Positions 21,908 to 31,727 of a stretch of DNA of 64,000 nt are shown here, piece by piece; the stretch's first letter is position 1, and every line of letters starts with the position of its first letter. Under the pieces are notes generated by a model, which was not told the origin of the DNA, ran no database searches, and was given only the letters and a program-made list of their open reading frames with translations. A program made the translations under genes and the position numbers. The stretch comes from Tranzscheliella williamsii. Lineage: Eukaryota; Basidiomycota; Ustilaginomycetes; Ustilaginales; Ustilaginaceae. The DNA lies in contig JALBYF010000052.1 in the NCBI GenBank assembly GCA_023212725.1, positions 62,001-126,000 of the forward strand. The letters are read 5' to 3'.

Positions 21908-22302
21908 GATTTAGGCATGCCGTAGCCGCTCAGGTCGGTCGCTTCCTGCAGCGGATTGCATCCCCGGCCGCTTAGCGCACCCATCATTGTACGCTCCCCA
22001 CTACATACCCATTTGTTCAGATACATTGCAACCACATTGGCGGCCCCAGGAGATTCCACTTGAGCTTTGACAGCCTGTGCAGCTCGTTGCTGGCTGTTGG
22101 AGTGTCGTAAGTGCAACAACCATGAATCAAGTTGGTCCCTAGCGAGTCTCAGTATCGGTGAGATTTAACATTTACTGTCGCAGTTGTGAGTGTGTATCGC
22201 ATGTGGAGCTCTCACGCCTGTCTTCTAGACTCAGCTTTTGATGCGGTGCCTTTGGAAGGTCAAGTGTCTGAGGCTACCTCCCCTGCCACGGTCAACAACA
22301 GG
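21908..22302. other. Intergenic region SUR2 / SDS22
   Basis: This 395-bp tandem intergenic space includes the SUR2 3' UTR and the SDS22 leader. A GTGAGATTTAAC...TCGCAG stretch at about 22159-22186 has the look of a small leader intron, but its short length makes this doubtful. The SDS22 frame is open back to 22186 without an ATG. Confidence 0.4.
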
Positions 22303-23672
22303 ATGGCTATTGACGAGCCTAAGATCGAGGAGGGCAGCCCATCGGCATCGATTGCCGGGGCAGAGCATGCACAACCCGGCGGTCCTGCGCACGTCCAGAT
22401 CGTCGGGGAGCTGCCGCCTCAGCCGCGCTTCGAGAACAGTGGAGCCCGGCTGGACGATTCGGACTCGGAAGACGACCATGCGACGAACGAGGCCGATGTC
22501 GACGATGACCCGCAGACCGAAGACGAGGCCGGGCCGTCGCAGCCGGTGGATGGCGAGCCGACCCACACCGGTATCACGCGTGGGGTGGTACAGTATGGCT
22601 CTGTGTCGGTTCAGCACGACGCCGCCAGCAACGACGCCGAGGGCCCTCCGGCTGATGTCATCCCAGAAGACGCGGAGTTGCTGGCCAACTATGCCGACGA
22701 CGAGGAGGTGCTCGACCTGGGACATCTGAAGCTTACCACTACGAAGTATCTCGGCTTGCAGCGGTTTGCCAAGTCGCTGAAACGGCTTTGTCTGCGCCAG
22801 AACCTGATTGCCAAGATCCGGTCCCAGGATATCGGCGTGCTGACAGAGCTTGTCGATCTCGACCTCTACGACAACAGCATCGAGCGGGTCTCGGGTCTGG
22901 ACAACCTGACCAACCTGGAGTCTCTGGATCTCTCGTTCAACAATATCCACCACATCAGCAATGTGTCTCATCTGGCCAAGTGCAGCACGCTCTACTTTGT
23001 GCAGAACAAGATATCCAAGGTCCGTCCAGACGACCTGAAGGGGCCCATCGCGGATGTGCTTGTCAGCCTGGAGCTCGGCGGCAATCGGCTGCGGAGCATC
23101 GACAATATCGGCCACCTGACCCACTTGACACAGCTCTGGCTCGGAAAGAACAAGATCAATTCTCTACAGGGCCTCGCCCCGCTCGTCAATCTGCGTGTGC
23201 TCTCGATACAGAGCAATCGGATCACAAAAATAGAGGGCCTCGAGACATTAGTCAAGCTCGAGGAGCTGTACATCTCGCACAACGGCCTGACAGAATTGGA
23301 AGGGCTGGAGCACAACCTGGCGCTCACTACGCTCGATGTCAGCGGCAATAGGATCGAGAGGGTGGAAAACATCTCGCATCTGAACCAGCTGGAGGAATTC
23401 TGGGCCAACGATAACCAGATTGCCAACTTCAATGATCTGGACAGTCAACTGGGACCGAACCATATGCCAAAGTTGGAGACGGTCTATCTGGAGGGCAATC
23501 CAGCGCAACGTACCGAAGGCGCCGCTTACCGACGCAAAATCAAGCTACTCCTACCCCAACTGAAGCAGATTGATGCAACGTGAGTCTCGGGTCCCACGTG
23601 ACAGCACCATTCGCTTGCTCACACTCTTGTCCTTTTCGTCGTTGTTCATGTTTCGGCAGGTATATTCGATAA
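22303..23672 (+). CDS. SDS22: Protein phosphatase 1 regulatory subunit SDS22 (leucine-rich repeat)
   Basis: Exons 22303-23579 and 23660-23672 give 429 aa. An acidic N-terminal tail (about 1-125) precedes some eleven 22-residue leucine-rich repeats of the SDS22 type (LxxLxxLxLxxNxIxxIxxL), then an LRR cap. SDS22 binds the catalytic subunit of protein phosphatase 1 and supports its assembly and mitotic function. The second exon encodes only the final residues. Splicing at GTGAGT (23580) to 23660 turns the end QIDA into QIDATYIR, matching the strongly conserved QIDATFVR-type terminus of the family, so this 4-residue exon is well supported. The ATG at 22303 is the first in frame. Confidence 0.92.
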
Positions 23673-23769
23673 CGCCCCGCTCGGGAGCATACAGATATGT
23701 ACCTGCTACTATGGCACATGACTGAATGCTATGGGAGCGGGAGTTGGTCTAACAAGAAATGAGCGCGAG

Positions 23770-24759
23770 TCAGCGTCCGGTCGAGAGCCAAGTGTGAATG
23801 CCTTGCAGCACCGAGGGGCCGGCGAACCAGGCCAGGCCAGCCGCCGTGGCACCCAGGACTGCGAGGGCCATCTGGCGGAGGACGCGAGCGCGCTCCTTGA
23901 GGTAGAACTGCTGTCCTGGGATCTGCCAGTATTCGTGCGAGTCGTTGCTCCTGGGCCATACGTTGCCTTCCTTGGGCAGCGGGCGGCCGAGGAAGGAGCA
24001 GAGCTTCTGCATGTTGTCCGCGTCGCCGAGTGTGAGTTCAAGCAGGCGGTCGGCCTCGCCTCGGTGCTGCAGCCAGGTGCGGATTCGGTCTGCGTGCTCG
24101 GCCATGTGCTGTGGGCGCAAGTCGGCGGGTCTGTCGACGTGGAGCGCGCTGGTGAGGGTGTTCCAGAGGAGGAGCTTGGTGCGTGCAAAGACGCCGTGGC
24201 GGCAGTTGGGGTCGAGCCAGGGCCAGGCGCGCAGGAGGAGGTTGACAGGGGTGGTGGGCGCGGTGCCGGCGATTGTGTCCATGCAGCTGCGGAGCCACGC
24301 GTGGGGCTCTCTGTGCAGGACGATGATCTTGGCGTGCGGATAGACAGTGGCCAGCTCGAAGACGTACGAAGAGCTAGGCACGTCGACGGCGGCCGCGTAG
24401 TTGGAGTAGATGCTGCGCCATGCAGCCACACAGACTGGATCGTCGGCGAGGTCGTATGCCAGCCCGCCGCGCCGCTTGCGCTCGTCGTGAAGCGCATGCC
24501 GCGCAAATACCTGGTCCCACAGCCGGATCTCGCGCGACCAGTCCACGACCCACTTGGCGTGGTGCGCGCGCAAGCCAATCCGGTCCAGCGCCAGGCACAG
24601 CGACACGGTCCCCGTCCGTGGCAGCGTCGCTCCAATCACCTCGAGCTCGCCAGCCTCCTCGCCCGGCTGCAAAGGCTCGGGCACCAGCCGCGCAGCTGCC
24701 TCCAGCTCTGCTCTCGAAGGCGCCGAATAGAAAGTCGGCAAAAAGCGCGACATCATCAT
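23770..24759 (-). CDS. Sulfotransferase-like P-loop protein (Sulfotransfer_4 type), tail-anchored
   Basis: This 329-aa protein belongs to the fungal and animal P-loop family annotated Sulfotransfer_4. The PAPS-binding-like loop is GATLPRTGTVSLCLAL near residues 45-60, followed by VFELATVYPHAKIIVLHREPHAWLRS, which holds the second phosphate-binding segment. A hydrophobic helix near the C-terminus (about residues 295-320) suggests a membrane anchor, common in this family. Enzyme activity has not been clearly shown for most members, so the substrate is unknown. The frame opens with GTG at 24768; three consecutive ATG codons lie at 24759-24751 and the first is chosen. It converges with SDS22 with under 100 bp between them. 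Confidence 0.75.
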   Translation of the reverse strand: MMMSRFLPTFYSAPSRAELEAAARLVPEPLQPGEEAGELEVIGATLPRTGTVSLCLALDRIGLRAHHAKWVVDWSREIRLWDQVFARHALHDERKRRGGLAYDLADDPVCVAAWRSIYSNYAAAVDVPSSSYVFELATVYPHAKIIVLHREPHAWLRSCMDTIAGTAPTTPVNLLLRAWPWLDPNCRHGVFARTKLLLWNTLTSALHVDRPADLRPQHMAEHADRIRTWLQHRGEADRLLELTLGDADNMQKLCSFLGRPLPKEGNVWPRSNDSHEYWQIPGQQFYLKERARVLRQMALAVLGATAAGLAWFAGPSVLQGIHTWLSTGR

Positions 24760-25309
24760 CTTAGACACAGCACAAAAGTGAATGGGATGGGTTAGCGGAA
24801 GAGCCGCCAGTTCTCCATTTCACTATCTGTAGGCTGTAGGTTCAGCCGATGCATCGACACGCGCCGATTACTACAGTATGCCGCCATTTCCAGATCTAAG
24901 GTTGTGTCTGAGACGGAGAATAAAATCACAGAGTCACAAGTGAATACGGTGACTGTATAGCAGCATCGAAGTTGTCGCGTCTATAACGGAACAGATCCGT
25001 GGTCTTCGTGAGTGCCAAACCAGCTGTCTCGGATGATGCCGCATAGACACGCAGAGGGGCGCACTTTGTCTGCGGCTTTCCACTGCGGATACTCTCGCTG
25101 CTCATTGTCGTGGCGAGCGCAGCTCCGCAAGATGCATTAGCAAAGGCACCTACTTCAATGTCATAGCTTACATGCGGCGCAGCACCGTCCGCAACGCACC
25201 TCAGCTTCCTACTGTGGCTCTTTTTGTCGCGAACAGGTCCGTGGAAACACTTCTTCCAGCTGCAGGGACACTGCGTTGACGGCGGCGGCGAGTCGAAAAG
25301 CAGAGCACA
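24760..25309. other. Intergenic region upstream of the sulfotransferase-like gene
   Basis: This divergent promoter region of 550 bp shows no ORF or repeat of note. Confidence 0.5.
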
Positions 25310-25687
25310 ATGGCCTCGCAGGATCGTGTGGTCAAGCAGCAGTTCTTCACGCGAGAGCAGGGAAAGGCGCTGCGCAAGTGGAAGCAGGAGCTAGACGTGA
25401 CCTGGGCTACTCTCCATTTTTACGTGTCCAGCGACCAGTTCCGCACTCGCTTTCGCATGTTGCAGACCATACGAACGCTGAAGCCGGACGAGGACAGCCA
25501 GCAGTTCAGAGAGCATTTCCGTGGCTATTGCCCGACTGTGCTACTCGGCATGTTTCTCGCCAAGTATCCTGATCTCTACCTTCTTTCGCACGACGACCGA
25601 GCTCGCAAGGCTGTCGAAAGCATCTTCGGTTATCACAGCGTGCTACGCAGTCACAGTCACGCTCCTGAGTTAGACCGCGTTGGCTAA
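25310..25687 (+). CDS. Small hypothetical protein (125 aa)
   Basis: This ATG-initiated ORF has 125 codons. Its composition looks like a real folded protein: aromatic-rich, with many Arg, Lys and Leu, and helical segments around residues 14-50 and 70-110. Examples are TWATLHFYVSSDQFRTRF and CPTVLLGMFLAKYPDLYLLS. No signal peptide, membrane segment or known motif is recognised. Its 3' end carries the CAGTCACAGTCAC microsatellite motif also seen in intergenic DNA elsewhere in the window, so the last residues may be recently altered. It lies just upstream of the LysM-WDR83 ORF on the same strand (108 bp), with no splice signals that would merge them convincingly. Confidence 0.5.
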   Translation: MASQDRVVKQQFFTREQGKALRKWKQELDVTWATLHFYVSSDQFRTRFRMLQTIRTLKPDEDSQQFREHFRGYCPTVLLGMFLAKYPDLYLLSHDDRARKAVESIFGYHSVLRSHSHAPELDRVG

Positions 25688-25795
25688 GCGGAGCAGGCTT
25701 TAACAGTCACTCGAACTCATGGCCGTAATCTGTTTCCTCCACTCGTGCTGCGCATCTGTGTGCCTGCAGCTGAGGAAATCAAGTCTAAGTAAGCT

Positions 25796-28258
25796 ATGGC
25801 CGCCGCCGGTGCTGTGGCGCTTCTCTCCTCTCCCACACCTGTGACTACTTCGCACGGCTTGTTGCGCCTGCATCCCGCCACAATGCAGCATCAGCTATGC
25901 CTAGGCTGCTTTTCTACCATCCCTAGCAACGCCAAGCCGGCCTCCGTTTTCGTTCACTCATGCTGCCAGCGGCTGGTCTGCGCCAGCTGTCTGTCGAGGA
26001 ATCCCAGGCTCGCCACCTTTTGCCCCGTCTGCGAAAATGCTACTACTGCCTTCAACAAGGGCCCGCGAACTGACGTCACCAGGGCTGGACAGGTCGTGTT
26101 CGATGCTGAACACATCGCTGACATCCCCCTGCCCGTGGTCGAGGCACGAGCTTCGGCTATCGCTCCACCGCCATCCTACTCTGAGGCAACGGCTGGCCAC
26201 AAGGCCACAGCTCCAAATGACCACAACTCGAAGTTTGTCATCGATGATCCCGACAGCGGGGAGGACGAAGAGTCCATAATCGAACAGCGCAAAGCGAAAG
26301 GGCACACGAGCCAGGACGCCTCCGGGCTTCTGTCGCAATGCAATACCAAGGCCCCAGCTGGCGCAGAAATCGACCTGGTAAGCACGAGTGCAACCTCATC
26401 CCTTGGCGAAACAGAGCACACTTCAGCGTCGCGCGTCAAGATAGATCCTTTCCAGCGCTCGGAGCCTACTTCTGCCGACCTCGGAGACGATCAGACCCGC
26501 CAGTACTGGCTCCGCAGAGAAGATTCTCTCCTGTCTATCGCCCTCCGATTTGGTGTCTCCAGCAATGAGCTCTGTCGTCTCAATGCTCTTCCCCGTGCTG
26601 TCCTCTCGACGTCTCCGCACCTTCTCCACACCCGCTCTTTCATCCTTCTACCGGCTCGCTCTGTAGAAAAGCAGCTAGCTGCGCATCCCGATCTGGCAGC
26701 CGCACTGGATGGTCCACCTCAGAGGTCAGCTGGCGAAAAGACGACAGCAGCCCGTCGCGCCGCCGAGGCCAAGTTCAGGGCTGTTGTACCGCGCAACGCG
26801 GCTTGCTCGTCACGGGTCCACACGGAAGCCGAAACCCCCGCTGACGAAAAAGCCGCGCGAGCGTACATTGCGCTTGCGGAAGACGCGCTTCGAATGATCG
26901 ACTTTGGCGAAGGCGTAGACGAGCATGGCATCCCGATCCCGTATGGCGATGACCGTTCTGAGCCAGTAAGCGCGTCTATGGTTGTCTCGCAGCTGGACTC
27001 GGCGCGCACTGCCCGCTTTGACTCCATCCTTGCCCACGCTATCGCTCTGTGGGAGATGGATACGGACTGGGAGCGGAGCCAGAGGGCAAAGGGGCTCGAC
27101 CCGCGCTCCGTGTCGCAGCGGATGCCGTCGCCTGCATCAGTCGCAACCACACGAAACGCTCTCGCAACGCCGAGGGCGCTACACCAGGTGGGCTCGGTTG
27201 CTGCTTGGTTTTCACGAGCACTGACTGGCGAACCCAGGGGAGGTCCAATGCGAGGTGAGCTTCCATCCCCAGCTGACTCCAAGCCGCGTCCTCGCCACGC
27301 GGTAGCGCTCTCAAGCTCAATTAAGCTTCCCACACTTTTGCAGCAGGAGCTCGTTGCTCACAAGGGTCCCGTAAATGTCGCGAGGTTTAATTCGCTCGGG
27401 CGCTACATTCTCAGCGGAGGCGCAGACCGTTGCATTCGGCTGTGGAACGCTCAGACCGGCGGTGCGGCCATCAAGACGTATCTGGAGCATAGCTACGAAG
27501 TGTCGGCGCTGGATATATCGCAAGACAACTCGCGTTTCGCCTCGGGCGGGGGCGACAAGTCGGTCTTTGTCTGGGATGTCGCGACGGGTAGCGTTCTGCG
27601 GCGCTTCAATGGGCATGCGGGCAAGATCAACGATGTCCGATTTGGTGGAAGTGATGCCAACGCCAGCGTGCTGGCAGCGGGAGGTTTCGACGGCATGGTT
27701 CGCATCTACGATCTCCGTGCCCAGGGCGCCTGGCGGCCGATCATGGAGCTCAAGGAGGCGAAGGACGCGATCATGTCGATCGCTGTGCGGAACGGGTCGA
27801 TCTATACCGGCTCGGTCGATGGAGTGCTGCGATGCTACGACCTGCGCTGTGGAGAGCTGCGTAGCGACACGGTCGGCGCTCCAATCACGTCGGTGGTCGC
27901 ATCGGGGCTGGGCACGAGCGTGCTGGTCTCGAGTCTCAATTCGACCCACCTGTTGCTGGACACGCGCGACGGGACGCTGCTTCAGAGCTACCGAGGCCAC
28001 AAGCACGAAGCGTACCGCTGCAGCGCGGCGTTTCTGAACAGCGAGGACGCGGTCGTAGCAGGCGACGAGAGCGGACACCTCTTTGGGTGGGATCTCGTCT
28101 CTGCCGAGCGTTTGGACGTGGGGCCTGCGGATGCACCTGCGCACCAGAAGGCCGTGCTGTGGACGGAGCAGAACCCTGATCGGTCGAGCGCGCCCCAGAT
28201 TGTCACAGCGGGTGCCGATGGCGTGGTCAAGGTTTGGGGGATGGCGAGCGCCTCCTGA
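25796..28258 (+). CDS. Two-module ORF: zinc-finger/LysM protein fused to WDR83/MORG1 WD40 protein
   Basis: One uninterrupted 820-codon frame joins two proteins that are normally separate. Residues 1-510 resemble the fungal cytoplasmic LysM family: a Cys-rich finger (C35-x2-C, CC at 56-57, C62-x2-C, C76-x2-C), a PPSYSEA motif, a LysM domain near 236-286 (YWLRREDSLLSIALRFGV) and a helical C-terminal tail ending near WERSQRAKG. Residues from about 515 to 815 form a WD40 propeller matching WDR83/MORG1, a scaffold in MAPK signalling also found in spliceosomes. It includes HSYEVSALDIS, SGGGDKSVFVWDV, GHAGKINDVRF and GSVDGVLRCYDLR. The junction contains an in-frame ATG at 27248 and a GTGAGC at 27255. 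The only good downstream acceptor (CAG at 27341) would break the WD40 frame, so splicing does not separate the halves. Either a true fusion or two transcripts sharing a frame. Confidence 0.8.
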   Translation: MAAAGAVALLSSPTPVTTSHGLLRLHPATMQHQLCLGCFSTIPSNAKPASVFVHSCCQRLVCASCLSRNPRLATFCPVCENATTAFNKGPRTDVTRAGQVVFDAEHIADIPLPVVEARASAIAPPPSYSEATAGHKATAPNDHNSKFVIDDPDSGEDEESIIEQRKAKGHTSQDASGLLSQCNTKAPAGAEIDLVSTSATSSLGETEHTSASRVKIDPFQRSEPTSADLGDDQTRQYWLRREDSLLSIALRFGVSSNELCRLNALPRAVLSTSPHLLHTRSFILLPARSVEKQLAAHPDLAAALDGPPQRSAGEKTTAARRAAEAKFRAVVPRNAACSSRVHTEAETPADEKAARAYIALAEDALRMIDFGEGVDEHGIPIPYGDDRSEPVSASMVVSQLDSARTARFDSILAHAIALWEMDTDWERSQRAKGLDPRSVSQRMPSPASVATTRNALATPRALHQVGSVAAWFSRALTGEPRGGPMRGELPSPADSKPRPRHAVALSSSIKLPTLLQQELVAHKGPVNVARFNSLGRYILSGGADRCIRLWNAQTGGAAIKTYLEHSYEVSALDISQDNSRFASGGGDKSVFVWDVATGSVLRRFNGHAGKINDVRFGGSDANASVLAAGGFDGMVRIYDLRAQGAWRPIMELKEAKDAIMSIAVRNGSIYTGSVDGVLRCYDLRCGELRSDTVGAPITSVVASGLGTSVLVSSLNSTHLLLDTRDGTLLQSYRGHKHEAYRCSAAFLNSEDAVVAGDESGHLFGWDLVSAERLDVGPADAPAHQKAVLWTEQNPDRSSAPQIVTAGADGVVKVWGMASAS

Positions 28259-29857
28259 ACTGCACCGCAGCGGTTGTCGAACCCCGCATGTGCGCCGAGC
28301 CGACGTCTCTGTAGCTTGCTTGCACTTGGCGCCATCTGCTCCTTGCTCTATCCACGGTCCATCAGACTGAGTTTACCACAAGCTCCCATGGGCTGCATCG
28401 AGCTAGTGAGGTGCGTGCGGGGAAGAGAATTGTGTCGGCGGTGGGGTTCCCACGAGTCCGCATGGCAGGAATGTGGCTTCGCGGCGGGGGTGGAGCGGGG
28501 GAGCGATGCTGAAGGCGGGGTTGGCCGGCGTTGCCAGCGGTGCTGCGCGCGCCAGACGAGGCGGCAGAGTTTCGCCGAACCCCTCCGGCTGCCATCCGTC
28601 CCCGCCGCTGCGCCAGCCACCAGCCTCCCCGCTCCCCTGTGGCGGCAAAGCCCTGCCAACACCGAGCTTGGCCTTCCCTACCCCTCCCCCCGTTGAGCAT
28701 CTGTCCGGCTTGTCGACTTGCGTCCACTCTGTAGTCTGCGTTTACTCTGTAGTCTAGCGCGCAGCTATGTGCCTGTAAAACCTTCCGCGGCAACACGCGA
28801 CTGTCAGTGACCGGGCGGCAATTCATTTTAATTTACCGGTCAGAAGCTTCGATTTGCGCTCTTTTTGTTGGAAATCGCCCAAGCGCAATGCAAATGCATG
28901 CACTGTGACCTAAGCGAACCGAGCTTGCCCGTAGCGTAGCATTTCTCTGCAGCACGCGCAGCAATTACAACTCGTTACAGAGTCGCAAGGGTCTCGATCA
29001 GGCGTGGAAATCCATGCATGCCACGGCGAGATTTCGGACAGTTTCGACTAGTCCACGCTTTCGCAGAGCGCGGCTTGCGGTGAATCTTATTCGCATTGTT
29101 CCCACTTCATAGGCAGCATCGCTGGCGGTTGGCCGGTTCCATGCCGTCACCTTGCCAGTTGGTTCGCCTCGGCCGTCGCTGATTGGGACGAGCCTGCAAG
29201 CCATCGCTAAGCGTAAGCGTTGCAGGGTGGAGTGCAATCATGCCGCTGTCTCGTCCCCGACCTAGACTGCATTGCAGCGGCGCAGTTTACAACGTTTGGG
29301 CTCGCTCGAGCTAGTGTTTACTATTGGTATTACGACTGCGCATAGTTTACCGTCGGTTCACCGTCAAAGCAACAAGCGGAGACCAGGCAGCGCAGGGCCG
29401 CCCTGGTGCCGTGTCTGGAGAGTGCTGCTTTGCGTGCAGCGTGTTGAGCGACTACTGTGGAGAGACGCGCTCGTCACGGCTGCAGCAGGATGGCCGCCCT
29501 GGCTAAGCAATCAAGCCACGCAAGTCTGCCAAGGCGGGAGCCTCGACTTCTTCTAGCGTCGCGCTCTACGCATCTAGCCAGCATCACCATCGCAGTCACA
29601 CTCACACTCACAATCACATCATCACGCTGCACCAGACGACCTGGCCCCTCCTCGGCGCCTCCTTTCACCAATTGGCCGATCAAGGCGGAAGCGAACGGAT
29701 GCCCACGGTCAGACAGTGTCGAGTATAAAGTGTCTCGATTGTAGTGCCTTGCTTTCCACCTTCCCTGCTTGCCCGCAACTTGATCCGTCTTTCGCTTCTT
29801 CCCCCATTCCCAGTTCTTCCGTCGGCCGCTTGCACGCGCCAACGTCTCTTGGCTACC
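28259..29857. other. Long intergenic region upstream of the sugar transporter
   Basis: This 1.6-kb region has no convincing gene; ORFs up to 154 codons overlap each other on both strands. Bases 28726-28758 hold an imperfect direct repeat of ACTCTGTAGTCT. A CAGTCACACTCACACTCAC microsatellite lies at 29593-29617. The last 130 bp hold the promoter and leader of the transporter. Such length suggests a regulated promoter for the sugar transporter (inference). Confidence 0.5.
29724..29729 (+). promoter_or_regulatory. TATA box of the sugar transporter gene
   Basis: A TATAAA lies 134 bp before the ATG at 29858, followed by a pyrimidine-rich leader. The position fits a TATA-type promoter with a start site near 29755-29800. 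Confidence 0.5.
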
Positions 29858-31579
29858 ATGGGAGGTGCTGCCTTCTCCAACCCAACCGGGGGCACCATCG
29901 GCGAGACCAAGCTGCTCTCGAAAGCCAATGTCCGTCCGGTCTTGTTCTGTGCCTTGGCCGTCGTCGGTGCCGTGTTGTACGGCTACGATGGCACCTACTT
30001 CACCGGCATTCTCGAAATGGACAAGTTCAAGCTCGACTATGGCACACCGGACGCCCAAGGCCAGTACGACATCTCCTCTTCGGACAAGTCCTTGCTGGCA
30101 TCCATCGTGCAAGCCGGAGAAGTGGTGGGATCGCTGCTCGCCGCTCCCTTGGGTGACTATGTTGGCCGACGCGGTGGCTTCTTTGGAGCCTGTGCCCTGG
30201 TAACCCTTGGTGTGATTCTGCAGTTGGTCGTAGCCGGCTCTATTCCCATGCTGACCCTCGGCAGAGCAGTGCTCGGTGCCGGTGTCGGTATCATCTCCAA
30301 CTGCACGCCTCTCTATCTCTCGGAAATTGCCCCCACTGCGATCAGGGGTGCCATTGTCTCGTCCTGGCAGCTGATGCTTGCTATTGGCCAGGTGATCGGT
30401 GCGTGTATCGCCCAAGGCACCAAGGACATCGACAGCACTTGGTCCTATCGAGTCCCCATCATCTTTAATCTGTTTTTCGTAGCCATCCTCGTGGGTGCGC
30501 AATTCATCATTCCCGAATCGCCACGCTGGCTGATCTACAAGAATCGCGATGACAAGGCGCTCGCCGCTCTCCAGCGTGTCAACAAGGGCCAGCCCGAAGC
30601 AGTTCGCGACCAGGTCATCGCGCTTGAATACAGCTCCTTCCGACAGGCGCGGCAGGATGAACTCGAAATGTCGGGCGAGGGAGGCTGGAAGACTCTCTTC
30701 CATGGCGTCGAGCTTCGCAAGTTCGCCTGCGTCCTGGGTATCTTGATCGGCCAGCAGATCGGCGGTGTTCAGTTTATCTTTTCCTACACGGTTACCTTCA
30801 TGTCTGCCGTGGGGCTCGCAGACCCGTTCTTGATCACCATTATCGTCGACGTGATCGAAGTGTTTGGAGTCCTCTGCTCCTTCCTGCTGGTCAACCGCTT
30901 CGGCCGACGACCCTTGCTGCTCTGGACCTCGGTGCCCATGTTCATGTCTCTCTTCATTGTTGCTGGCATCGGCACCCAGGGTCTGCCTCCGCCCCACGAG
31001 ACGCTTCCGTATGATGGCGTGATCAGCGTTACCGAGGGTCGTACGATTGCTGCCATGATCTGCATCTATGTCTTCTTCTTCAACTTGGCCTGGGGGCCTT
31101 TGGCCTGGGTCTGCGCGTCGGAGCTGGCGACAGGCAAGAACCGAAGCAAGATCATGTCGGTCGGCACGGCGTGCTTCTGGGTGGTAGCCTGGGCGGTGAC
31201 GTTCACGCTACCCTACCTCTTCTACAACGCGAATTTGGGCGCTCAGATCGGCTGGATTTACGGCGGCGGCACTGTAATTGCCATGGCGTTTGTCTACTGG
31301 TACATTCCCGAGACATTTGGCCGCTCGCTCGAGGAGATCAACGAGATGCTCGAGGCGGGCGTGCCCACGCGCCGGTGGAACAGCTACGTCACCTCGCAAG
31401 AGCGTCTCCTCCTCGACCAGAGCCGCGACGCCCGCGGCGCCTCGCCCGCCTCGGACCCCGCCGACCTCTTCTCGACCGACTCGCGCCTGGACGACACCAA
31501 GGCCGACGCCAAGGACCGTGCCCACCCGCTCTCGGCCGCCAACCCGACCAAGCTGGGGACCGAGGATGTCGAGGCCTAG
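29858..31579 (+). CDS. MFS sugar transporter (sugar porter family)
   Basis: This 573-aa protein of the sugar porter family of the major facilitator superfamily has 12 predicted membrane helices and moves hexoses or related sugars across the plasma membrane. Visible signatures are GYDGTYFTG in helix 1, GDYVGRRGG in the loop after helix 2, GRAVLGAGVGIISNCTPLYLSEIAP around helix 4, PESPRWL after helix 6, GQQIGGVQF in helix 7 and PETFGRSLEEIN after helix 12. The frame is open upstream to 29744, but the ATG at 29858 has a perfect context (ACCATGG), removes an unrelated 38-residue start, and is preceded by a TATA box. The C-terminal tail is Asp- and Ala-rich. Substrate specificity cannot be read from the sequence. 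Confidence 0.92.
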   Translation: MGGAAFSNPTGGTIGETKLLSKANVRPVLFCALAVVGAVLYGYDGTYFTGILEMDKFKLDYGTPDAQGQYDISSSDKSLLASIVQAGEVVGSLLAAPLGDYVGRRGGFFGACALVTLGVILQLVVAGSIPMLTLGRAVLGAGVGIISNCTPLYLSEIAPTAIRGAIVSSWQLMLAIGQVIGACIAQGTKDIDSTWSYRVPIIFNLFFVAILVGAQFIIPESPRWLIYKNRDDKALAALQRVNKGQPEAVRDQVIALEYSSFRQARQDELEMSGEGGWKTLFHGVELRKFACVLGILIGQQIGGVQFIFSYTVTFMSAVGLADPFLITIIVDVIEVFGVLCSFLLVNRFGRRPLLLWTSVPMFMSLFIVAGIGTQGLPPPHETLPYDGVISVTEGRTIAAMICIYVFFFNLAWGPLAWVCASELATGKNRSKIMSVGTACFWVVAWAVTFTLPYLFYNANLGAQIGWIYGGGTVIAMAFVYWYIPETFGRSLEEINEMLEAGVPTRRWNSYVTSQERLLLDQSRDARGASPASDPADLFSTDSRLDDTKADAKDRAHPLSAANPTKLGTEDVEA

Positions 31580-31727
31580 CCGGCGCACGCCTGCCTGGCC
31601 CTGTTCATACGGTCACCGCGCCGACCCACATCCACTGCACCCGTCTTTGAACAGACCGTCTGTATTTCTAGCATATCAATAACGAGTCGTGGCGACGTCT
31701 CTGCCTCGCGCGTGATAGCGTCGGCGC

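Noticed and set aside
25678..25720. tRNA-like A-box sequence (TTGGCTAAGCGG) at the end of the small hypothetical gene
   Set aside because: No matching B box or cloverleaf is visible downstream.
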